Shown here piece after piece: positions 1 to 5,290 of a stretch of 6,843 nucleotides of DNA. The position numbers and the translations under genes are program-made. The DNA lies in the NCBI GenBank assembly GCA_016928605.1, contig JAFGKN010000722.1:1-6843 (forward strand), read 5' to 3'. Source of the stretch: Planctomycetota bacterium. GTDB taxonomy: Bacteria; Planctomycetota; UBA8108. Below the pieces are notes generated by a model. It was not told where the DNA came from. It worked only from the letters and a program-made list of their open reading frames with translations, and did no database searches. Numbering within the stretch: position 1 is the stretch's first letter; each line of letters begins with the position of its first letter.

Positions 1-57
1 CCCCGCGCCGGCAGCTTCCAGGAGTCGGGATCCAGACTCTGCTCGCCGTGATGCCAT
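1..57 (-). CDS. Start of a divergent gene, product unknown (partial, 19 codons)
   Basis: An ATG on the minus strand (57-55) opens a reading frame that stays open to the left edge of the window. It encodes MASRRAESGSRLLEAAGAG, which is too short to assign to a family. The main support is the Shine-Dalgarno: minus-strand AGAGGAGG (70-63) lies five bases before the ATG, a near-ideal match and spacing. The gene would be transcribed away from the rrf2-cysE-metY-metXW operon. Against it, the third codon positions of these few codons are less GC-rich than in the operon genes, though N-terminal ends often differ. The gene could equally be a chance ORF beside a purine-rich stretch; the sequence left of the window decides. 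Confidence 0.4.
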   Translation of the reverse strand, partial: MASRRAESGSRLLEAAGAG

Positions 58-62
58 GCGCG

Positions 63-70
63 CCTCCTCT
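63..70 (-). promoter_or_regulatory. Strong Shine-Dalgarno for the divergent minus-strand start
   Basis: On the minus strand this reads AGAGGAGG, followed by five bases (CGCGC) and then ATG at 57-55. It contains AGGAGG, the core complement of the 16S rRNA 3' end. It is the reason a gene start is called at 57 rather than treating the left edge as non-coding. Confidence 0.4.
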
Positions 71-346
71 CCGCCAGGGGGTATCATCCGAGGTCTCTCC
101 GCCCGCCGCCGGGGCTCGCCCTCCATCTGCTTGTCCCAGAGAGCCTTGAGATCCCGGCCAGGCGCGGCTTCTGCATCACTATCCGCAAAACCCGCCGGTG
201 CGGCAAGGGGGACCTCCGAGGAGGTGCTGCGGCGCTCTTCTCGAGGACAGCGGCCAGAGGCCGAGACCCTCGAGGGACGAACCGGTCATCGGGCGCGCTC
301 GCCCTCCCCCGCCGCATCGCCGGTTTTCTGCCGCTTTCCTCGAGGC
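71..346. other. Non-coding stretch between divergent genes
   Basis: I see no credible gene here. Open frames exist on both strands (for example + 56-352 and - 84-317), but their translations are rich in Arg, Ser, Pro and Ala, have no recognisable domain and no ribosome site, as expected of chance ORFs in GC-rich DNA. One short perfect inverted repeat is visible, ACCTCC-GA-GGAGGT at 212-225, of unknown meaning. The stretch presumably holds the 5' region of the divergent minus-strand gene and distal upstream sequence of the operon, but no convincing minus-strand promoter was identified. Confidence 0.5.
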
Positions 347-348
347 GC

Positions 349-377
349 TTGACTTGCGGGGGAACCGCTCTTAGTCT
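349..377 (+). promoter_or_regulatory. Putative sigma-70-type promoter of the rrf2-cysE-metY-metXW operon
   Basis: TTGACT at 349-354 matches five of six bases of the TTGACA consensus. After a 17-base spacer, TAGTCT at 372-377 is a weaker -10 (T, A and final T match TATAAT). Transcription would start near 384, giving a leader of a little over 20 bases before the ATG at 407. The -10 is overlapped by the palindrome at 374-392, which fits a repressed promoter with a suboptimal -10. Consensus matching only; no start site is known. Confidence 0.5.
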
Positions 378-394
378 ACCCTTTTCGTAGACAA
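372..394. promoter_or_regulatory. Palindromic operator candidate for the Rrf2-family regulator
   Basis: A perfect six-base inverted repeat, GTCTAC (374-379) and GTAGAC (387-392), is separated by seven bases, CCTTTTC. One further outer pair (T372 with A394) extends it across a mismatch at 373/393. It overlaps the predicted -10 and start site and lies 14 bases upstream of the regulator's ATG. Rrf2-family proteins such as IscR, NsrR and CymR bind as dimers to dyad sites of roughly this size, often on their own promoters, so negative autoregulation of the operon is the simplest reading. I saw no second perfect copy of the dyad in the window. The link to this protein is inferred from position and symmetry. 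Confidence 0.55.
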
Positions 395-406
395 TTCTGG
401 CGGCCG

Positions 407-808
407 ATGAAGATCTCCACGCGAGGACGTTACGGGCTGAGGGCGATGCTCGAGCTGGCGCGCCGTTACGGACAGCGGCCGGTGCCGCTCGGCGATCTGG
501 CGGCGAAGGAGGGTCTCTCCCGCAAGTACCTCCACAACCTGCTCACGCGGCTGAAGGCGGCGGGGCTGGTGCGCAGCGTGCTGGGCGCGGGCGGAGGCTT
601 CGTGCTGGCGCGCCCGCCGTCGCAGATCAGGATCCGCGAGGTGTTCCTCGCCCTGGAAGGTCCGATCTCGCTCGTGGAGTGCGTGGCCGACGAGGATGCT
701 TGCGAGAAGGCGAACGTATGCGCGGCCCGCCGCGTCTGGCAGGAGCTGAGCGGCGCCATCGAGAACGTTCTCGACAGCGTCACCCTCGAGGATTCGATCA
801 TTCAGTGA
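407..808 (+). CDS. Rrf2-family transcriptional regulator with IscR-like cysteine triad
   Basis: The 133-residue product has the length and layout of the Rrf2 family (IscR, CymR, NsrR, RirA). Residues 1-60 form the winged helix-turn-helix: it opens MKISTRGRYGLRAMLELA, has the recognition region around LSRKYLHNLLTRLKAAGLV (37-55), and a glycine-rich wing GAGGGF (60-65). A dimerisation helix follows. Three cysteines, C92, C99 and C105 (C-x6-C-x5-C), sit where IscR has its [2Fe-2S] ligands (C92, C98, C104), so cluster binding is plausible but unproven. It is the first gene of a sulfur-assimilation operon and lies just downstream of a palindromic operator candidate, suggesting autoregulation and control of cysE, metY and metXW. 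The ATG at 407 gives the canonical family N-terminus; its ribosome site is weak (TGGCGG). CymR-like cysteine-status sensing is an alternative to iron-sulfur sensing. Confidence 0.9.
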   Translation: MKISTRGRYGLRAMLELARRYGQRPVPLGDLAAKEGLSRKYLHNLLTRLKAAGLVRSVLGAGGGFVLARPPSQIRIREVFLALEGPISLVECVADEDACEKANVCAARRVWQELSGAIENVLDSVTLEDSIIQ

Positions 809-833
809 TGCACCCGGGCGAGTCTCGGCGATC

Positions 834-839
834 GAGGAA
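834..839 (+). promoter_or_regulatory. Ribosome binding site that selects the cysE start at 844
   Basis: GAGGAA at 834-839 lies four bases before ATG 844. The competing in-frame ATG at 808 overlaps the rrf2 stop codon (TGATG, 806-810) and would rely on translational coupling; it adds 12 residues (MHPGESRRSRNA). The better ribosome site and the basic start MKK favour 844, but coupling from 808 cannot be excluded. Confidence 0.5.
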
Positions 840-843
840 TGCG

Positions 844-1809
844 ATGAAGAAAAGCGAAGCATCGATTTCCCGCTCCGGCGCTCCGATCCCCCGTCCGCCC
901 TCCGCGGCGCAAGGGCGCCTCTCCGCGCTGGTCGCCGCTCTCTGCGAGGCGAATGGCGGCCTCCACGCAGGCGCCGAGGCATGCCCGCGCCGCCGCCCGC
1001 TGCCGTCGCGCAGCGACATCATCGGCATGGTCGAGGCCCTTCGCAGCATTCTCTTTCCGGGACACTTCGGCCCCTCGGAGCTCACGGATGAGAACCTCGC
1101 CTTTCACGTCGGCAGCACGCTCGACCGCGTCCAGCGCGAGCTGTGCGAGCAGGTGAAGCGAGGCCTTTGCTTCAGCTGCGAGGACACGTCCGCCGAGTGC
1201 GAGGCTCGTGCCCTGGCGATCACGCAGCAGTTTCTCGATCGGCTCCCCGCCGTGCGCCGCCTCCTGGACAGGGACATCCAGGCAGCCTTCGAGGGCGACC
1301 CGGCGAGCACGAGCACCGATGAGGCCATCTTCTGCTATCCCGGCGTCCTCGCCGTCATGAATTACCGCCTCGCCCACGAGCTGCATCTGCTCGGCGTGCC
1401 GCTCATCCCGCGCATCATCACGGAGCACGCCCACAGCGTGACCGGCATCGACATCCATCCCGGGGCGGCCATCGGCGAGAGCTTCTTCATCGACCACGGG
1501 ACAGGGGTGGTCATCGGAGAGACCTGCATCATCGGGAACCGGGTACGTCTCTACCAGGGGGTCACCCTGGGCGCGAAGAGCTTTCCTCTGGACGAGCAAG
1601 GCAGGCCCATAAAGGGCGTTCCGCGTCATCCGATCGTCGAGGACGACGTGATCATCTACTCCGAGGCGACGATCCTCGGCCGCGTGACGATCGGCCGCGG
1701 GTCCGTCATCGGGGGCAACGTGTGGCTCACGCGCAGCGTGCCTCCCGAGAGCCTGATCACCCAGGCACACGTTCGCCGAGAGGTCTTCGAAGCGGGCGGA
1801 GGCATCTGA
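844..1809 (+). CDS. cysE: Serine O-acetyltransferase (long form)
   Basis: It transfers acetyl from acetyl-CoA to L-serine, giving O-acetylserine, the committed step to cysteine in the cytoplasm. The 321-residue product has an N-terminal helical domain (about 54-175) and a C-terminal left-handed beta-helix of hexapeptide repeats (about 195-305). D203 in GIDIHPG and H218 in FIDHGTG are 15 residues apart, like the catalytic D143/H158 pair of E. coli CysE. The segment LYQGVTLGAKSFPLDEQGRP marks the long-form variant, with an insertion relative to E. coli. Residues 1-53 look disordered. C101, C109, C112 and C119 form a C-x7-C-x2-C-x6-C cluster of unknown role. The protein ends EAGGGI; the terminal Ile of E. 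coli CysE (GDGI) enters the CysK active site, yet no cysK is in this window. The frame is open back to 679, but that would overlap most of the rrf2 end and is rejected. Confidence 0.93.
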   Translation: MKKSEASISRSGAPIPRPPSAAQGRLSALVAALCEANGGLHAGAEACPRRRPLPSRSDIIGMVEALRSILFPGHFGPSELTDENLAFHVGSTLDRVQRELCEQVKRGLCFSCEDTSAECEARALAITQQFLDRLPAVRRLLDRDIQAAFEGDPASTSTDEAIFCYPGVLAVMNYRLAHELHLLGVPLIPRIITEHAHSVTGIDIHPGAAIGESFFIDHGTGVVIGETCIIGNRVRLYQGVTLGAKSFPLDEQGRPIKGVPRHPIVEDDVIIYSEATILGRVTIGRGSVIGGNVWLTRSVPPESLITQAHVRREVFEAGGGI

Positions 1810-1854
1810 GAACCGCGGCGCCGATGCACTGAGCAGCAGCAGGAAGAGACAAGA

Positions 1855-3159
1855 ATGACAGAACCAATCCACCAAGGCATGGGCACGCGCTGCCTGCACG
1901 CGGGGCAGTCGCCTGACCCCACTACCAACGCGCGCGCCGTTCCCATCTACGCGACCTCGAGCTACGTGTTCCGCGACACCGAACACGCGGCGGACCTCTT
2001 CGCGCTGAAGGAGTTCGGCAACATCTACAGCCGGCTGATGAATCCGACCTGCGACGCCCTCGAGCAGCGCATGGCAGCGCTCGACGGAGGAGTGGGGGCC
2101 CTGGCGCTCTCGAGCGGGCAGTCGGCGATCACGATCGCCATCCTCAACATCTGCCGCTCTGGACAGAACTTCATCTCCGCCACGAGCCTCTACGGAGGCA
2201 CCTGGACGCTCTTCACCCAGACCTTCCGGAAGCTGGGCATCGGCGTGAAGTTCTTCGATCCCGCTCGGCCGGAGATGATCAAGAAGCTCGTCGATCCGTC
2301 CACGCGCTGCGTCTACATCGAGTCGCTGGGCAATCCGAAGAACGACGTCCCCGATTATCCGGCCGTTGCTCGAGCGGCGCACGACTGCGGCCTGCCGGTC
2401 ATCTGCGACAACACGGTGCTGACACCAGTGCTGCTGCGCCCCTTCGAGCACGGGGTCGACATCGACATCTACAGCCTCACGAAGTTCATCGGCGGGCACG
2501 GCCTCCACATCGGCGGCTGCATCGTCGACTCGGGCAACTTCGACTGGACCGCCGAGCCGGAGAAGTGGCCGGAATTCACCGAGCCCGACCCCTCCTACCA
2601 CGGCATCGTCTTCGCCGAGGCGCTCAAGCCGATCGGCAACATCGCGTACATCATCAAGTGCCGGACCCACCTGCTCCGCGACATGGGGAACTGCATGAGC
2701 CCCTTCGCGGCGTTCCTCTTCCTGCAGGGGCTCGAGACGCTTCATCTGCGGATGCCGCGCCATTGCGCCAACGCGCTCGCCGTCGCGAATCACCTCCAGC
2801 AACATCCAGCGGTCCAGTGGGTCAACTACCCGGCTCTTCCGGGTCATCCCTCCCACGAGCTGGCAAAAAGGCACCTGCCGGAGGGCTGCAGCGCCATCAT
2901 CGGCTTCGGCATCCGGGGCGGCCTCGAGGCGGGCAGGAAGTTCATCAACTCGGCGAAGCTCATGTCCCACCTGGCAAACATAGGCGATGCCAAGACGCTC
3001 TGCATCCATCCGGCGAGCACGACGCACCAGCAGCTCACGCCCCAGGAGCAGAGTCAGGCGGGGGTGACGCCCGAGTACATCCGTCTCTCGATCGGGATCG
3101 AGGACGTCATGGACATCATCGCGGACATCGACCAGGCTCTCGAGGCATCGCAGAGGTGA
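1855..3159 (+). CDS. metY: O-acetylhomoserine sulfhydrylase (PLP-dependent)
   Basis: It condenses O-acetylhomoserine with sulfide to homocysteine and acetate (direct sulfhydrylation); some homologues also accept O-acetylserine and make cysteine. The 434-residue length is typical of MetY and longer than most MetZ or MetB proteins. Cys/Met-metabolism fold type I landmarks are all present: YSR (58-60) and N63 for the cofactor phosphate across the dimer, SSGQSA (86-91), Y113 in SLYGGT stacking on PLP, D185 in CDNTV, and the Schiff-base lysine K210 in YSLTKFIGGHG. The stretches DSGNFDW and FTEPDPSYHG (225-250) and SHLANIGDAKTLCIHPASTTH (371-391) are MetY-type signatures; R410 in YIRLSIGIED is the usual substrate-carboxylate arginine. 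AGGAAGAG (1841-1848), six bases before the ATG, supports the start. With no CysK nearby, a dual role on both acetyl esters is possible, but specificity cannot be read from sequence. Confidence 0.93.
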   Translation: MTEPIHQGMGTRCLHAGQSPDPTTNARAVPIYATSSYVFRDTEHAADLFALKEFGNIYSRLMNPTCDALEQRMAALDGGVGALALSSGQSAITIAILNICRSGQNFISATSLYGGTWTLFTQTFRKLGIGVKFFDPARPEMIKKLVDPSTRCVYIESLGNPKNDVPDYPAVARAAHDCGLPVICDNTVLTPVLLRPFEHGVDIDIYSLTKFIGGHGLHIGGCIVDSGNFDWTAEPEKWPEFTEPDPSYHGIVFAEALKPIGNIAYIIKCRTHLLRDMGNCMSPFAAFLFLQGLETLHLRMPRHCANALAVANHLQQHPAVQWVNYPALPGHPSHELAKRHLPEGCSAIIGFGIRGGLEAGRKFINSAKLMSHLANIGDAKTLCIHPASTTHQQLTPQEQSQAGVTPEYIRLSIGIEDVMDIIADIDQALEASQR

Positions 3160-3200
3160 CCGGCCGACCGAGACGCAGGGAAAGGCCGCACCGGGAGCGA

Positions 3201-3207
3201 AAGGAGG
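3201..3207 (+). promoter_or_regulatory. Shine-Dalgarno-like AAGGAGG unusually far from the metXW start
   Basis: AAGGAGG is a very strong match but lies 19 bases before ATG 3227, well outside the usual 5-9 base spacing. No ATG, GTG or TTG in the metXW frame occurs between it and 3227, so it does not point to another start. It may be fortuitous, or be brought closer by folding of the leader. The N-terminal residues VGIVETK after ATG 3227 resemble the usual MetX N-terminus, so 3227 is kept. Confidence 0.3.
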
Positions 3208-3226
3208 CTCTGCCCGCACAACAGCC

Positions 3227-5047
3227 ATGACCTCCTCCAGAGAAGACCAACCGGCCGGTTCCGTGGGGATCGTCGAGACGAAGATCGTCACGCTCTTCGA
3301 CTCTCCCGGCGATGCTCTCCACCTCGAGTGCGGCCGGACCCTCTCGCCCGTCCAGGTGGCCTACGAGACGTATGGACGGCTCAGCGAGGCGAAAGACAAC
3401 GCCGTGCTGATCTGCCATGCCCTCTCGGGCGACGCCCACGCCGCGGGCTATCATTCGCCGGACGATCCCAAGCCCGGCTGGTGGGACGTGATGGTCGGCC
3501 CTGGCAAGGGAATCGACACCGACAGGTACTTCGTGATCTGTCCGAATGTCCTCGGCGGCTGCAAGGGAACGACAGGCCCCTCGAGCGTATGCCCCGAGAC
3601 CGGCAGGCCCTGGGGGCTCGATTTCCCCGTCGTCACCATCGAGGACATGGTCAAGGTGCAGAAGCGCCTCGTCGAGCATCTCGGCATCGAAAGGCTCCTC
3701 GCCGTGATCGGCGGATCGATGGGAGGCATGCAGGTCCTCGAGTGGGCGCGCCGCTATCCCGAGGGCGTGGCGTCGGCCATCCCGATCGCCGCCACCGCGC
3801 GGCTGAACGCACAATCCATCGCCTTCGACGCCGTCGGACGCAGCGCCATCCTCGCCGACCCCGACTTCCAGGGAGGCCAGTACCACGGCGGGACCGGTCC
3901 CGCCCGCGGGCTCTCCATCGCCCGGATGGTCGGCCACATCACCTACCTCTCGGAGCAGGGGATGCACGAGAAGTTCGGCCGGCAGCTCCGCTCCGCCGAG
4001 AGGTACAGCTACGACTTCACGAGCGAGTTCTCCGTGGAGACGTACCTCGACCACCAGGGGCGCGCTTTCGTCGAGCGGTTCGATGCCAACAGCTACCTCT
4101 ACATCACCAAGGCGGTGGACTACTACGACATCGGCGCCCGGCACGGCTCGCTCGAGGAAGCTCTGCGCGACGTCCAGGCCCGCTTTCTGGTGATCAGCTT
4201 CTCGAGCGACTGGCTCTTCACTCCGAAGCAGTCGCGGCAGATCGTCGACGCCCTGCTCGCCACCGGCAAGGACGTCTCCTACGCCGAGGTGAGCTCAGCC
4301 TACGGGCACGATGCCTTCCTGCTGGAGCCGGAAGTGCTCGGCCGCCTGATCAGAGGATTCCTCGCCGGCGCGAGCGGCAGGCCCCTCATCCGCAACGGAG
4401 ACAATGTCGAGCCTTACCGCCAGACGCCCGAGGTGCGGAGCGTCTGGACCCGCCAGCGAGCGGATCTCGAGCGGATCGAGGAGCTCATCGAGCCGGAGTG
4501 CCGGGTGCTCGATCTCGGCTGCGGCCGCGGAGTCCTGCTCAGCCGGCTCCTCCGCAGCAAGAATGTCCGAGGCCTCGGAGTGGAGGTCGTCCAGGAGAAC
4601 ATCTGCGAGTGCATCGAGCGCGGCATCGGCGTCGTCGACCTGGACATCGAGGGGGAGCTCGACAGCTTCGCGGACCAGTCCTACGAATACGTCGTGCTCT
4701 CCCAGACGCTGCAGACGCTGCGCCGGCCTGACATCGTGCTGCAGGAGATGCTGCGCATAGGGCGGAGAGGCATCGTCAGCTTCCCGAACTTCGTCCAGTG
4801 GAAGTCGATGCTCCAGATGATGCTGACGGGGCGGACTCCGCTGACCGAGGCCCTCCCGTTCCGCTGGTACAACTCCCCGAATCTGCATTACCTCACCATG
4901 CGTGACTTCGAGCACTACTGCTCGGTAAACTCGATTCGCATCCTGAAGCGGCTCCCGCTTCTCGCTGATCGCCGTGCCCCCGTGCGATTCCTGCCGAGCG
5001 TCCGCGCCGACGAGGTGATCTTCGTGATCAGCCGCCGCGAGGTGTGA
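3227..5047 (+). CDS. metX-metW: Homoserine O-acyltransferase fused to MetW (MetX-MetW)
   Basis: A single 606-residue frame joins two proteins that are usually encoded by adjacent genes. Residues 1 to about 385 are MetX, an alpha/beta-hydrolase that acylates homoserine: the nucleophile S164 is in GGSMGGMQ (162-169), with D328 in SSDWLF and H361 in YGHDAFL completing the triad; VCHALSGD-like ICHALSGDAHAAG (62-74) and GGCKGTTGPSS (110-120) are typical. A linker (about 385-405) leads to MetW (about 410-606), a methyltransferase-fold protein with SAM motif I VLDLGCGRG (427-435), YVVLSQTLQTLRRPD (488-502), IVSFPNF (516-522) and PFRWYNSPNLH (544-554). The acyl donor (acetyl- or succinyl-CoA) is not decidable by eye; the MetY partner suggests acetyl. 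In Pseudomonas, MetW is needed with MetX for methionine synthesis. A GTG at 4433 (V403) is a weak possible internal start for free MetW. Confidence 0.93.
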   Translation: MTSSREDQPAGSVGIVETKIVTLFDSPGDALHLECGRTLSPVQVAYETYGRLSEAKDNAVLICHALSGDAHAAGYHSPDDPKPGWWDVMVGPGKGIDTDRYFVICPNVLGGCKGTTGPSSVCPETGRPWGLDFPVVTIEDMVKVQKRLVEHLGIERLLAVIGGSMGGMQVLEWARRYPEGVASAIPIAATARLNAQSIAFDAVGRSAILADPDFQGGQYHGGTGPARGLSIARMVGHITYLSEQGMHEKFGRQLRSAERYSYDFTSEFSVETYLDHQGRAFVERFDANSYLYITKAVDYYDIGARHGSLEEALRDVQARFLVISFSSDWLFTPKQSRQIVDALLATGKDVSYAEVSSAYGHDAFLLEPEVLGRLIRGFLAGASGRPLIRNGDNVEPYRQTPEVRSVWTRQRADLERIEELIEPECRVLDLGCGRGVLLSRLLRSKNVRGLGVEVVQENICECIERGIGVVDLDIEGELDSFADQSYEYVVLSQTLQTLRRPDIVLQEMLRIGRRGIVSFPNFVQWKSMLQMMLTGRTPLTEALPFRWYNSPNLHYLTMRDFEHYCSVNSIRILKRLPLLADRRAPVRFLPSVRADEVIFVISRREV

Positions 5048-5159
5048 GCAGCAGAGAGGCGGCGATCGAGATGACCCGATGCCTGCGACACGAATGGCCT
5101 CCGGTCTCGTGTTCTCGCACACGCCCGCGGCACCGCCCTGACCAGCGACGAGCCTACGG

Positions 5160-5212
5160 CTGTCGGGTACACTTCAGATGTTGACTCCTCCCCAGTCGGA
5201 GTCTGCCGACAG
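5160..5212 (+). terminator. Nested stem-loop between metXW and the glucan synthase gene (possible terminator)
   Basis: An inner hairpin pairs GACTCC (5183-5188) with GGAGTC (5198-5203) around a nine-base loop. An outer seven-base stem pairs CTGTCGG (5160-5166) with CCGACAG (5206-5212). The outer and inner stems are separated by 16 unpaired bases on the left and only 2 on the right. The structure lies 113 bases after the metXW stop in the only long gap between these co-directional genes, where operon termination would be expected. There is no clear U-tract after it (GCTGTTGT follows), so it is not a standard intrinsic terminator. It could instead be a structured leader element of the downstream gene, or chance pairing in GC-rich DNA. 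Confidence 0.3.
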
Positions 5213-5279
5213 GCTGTTGTCCGCGACGCGATTCGAGCTCTGCAGCCACATTGAAGAGCTGCTCGGCAAGCCAGTACCG

Positions 5280-5286
5280 AAAGGGG
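5280..5286 (+). promoter_or_regulatory. Ribosome binding site of the glucan synthase gene
   Basis: AAAGGGG at 5280-5286 ends four bases before ATG 5291. A second in-frame ATG at 5300 is 13 bases away. An in-frame TGA at 5252-5254 closes the frame upstream, and no other ATG, GTG or TTG lies between it and 5291. The start is therefore 5291 or, less likely, 5300. Confidence 0.45.
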
Positions 5287-5290
5287 TAGA

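Noticed and set aside
212..225. Palindrome ACCTCC-GA-GGAGGT in the upstream region
   Set aside because: Short, isolated, not near a predicted start site, and unlike the dyad at 374-392; no basis for assigning a function.
56..352. 98-codon open frame on the + strand upstream of the regulator
   Set aside because: Arg/Ser/Pro/Ala-rich translation without recognisable motifs, no ribosome site, and overlap with the operon promoter; typical chance ORF in GC-rich DNA.
679..843. N-terminal extension of CysE back to 679
   Set aside because: It overlaps the last 130 bases of the rrf2 gene in another frame; the extra residues are Arg-rich and lie outside the CysE family.
802..3291. 829-codon open frame on the minus strand
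   Set aside because: It is antisense to cysE and metY, both of which have complete catalytic motifs. The translation is rich in Arg, Asp, Glu and Val, as expected from the opposite strand of high-GC3 genes.
3328..4731. 467-codon + strand frame overlapping metXW
   Set aside because: Arg/Pro-rich out-of-frame shadow of the MetX-MetW coding sequence.
4433..5047. Separate internal metW gene starting at GTG 4433
   Set aside because: Only GAG precedes it as a ribosome site and there is no stop codon ending MetX, so the fusion reading is simpler; kept only as a remote possibility.
5108..5123. Small hairpin CGTGT-N6-ACACG after metXW
   Set aside because: Only five base pairs and no T-run; not distinguishable from chance.
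5071..5184. 37-residue ORF after metXW (MTRCLRHEWPP...)
   Set aside because: No good ribosome site, unusual CGA and CGC-rich codons, and no recognisable feature; most likely chance.
5181..5186. TTGACT as a -35 box for the glucan synthase gene
   Set aside because: It matches the -35 consensus well but has no acceptable -10 hexamer 16-18 bases downstream, and it is part of the inner hairpin stem.
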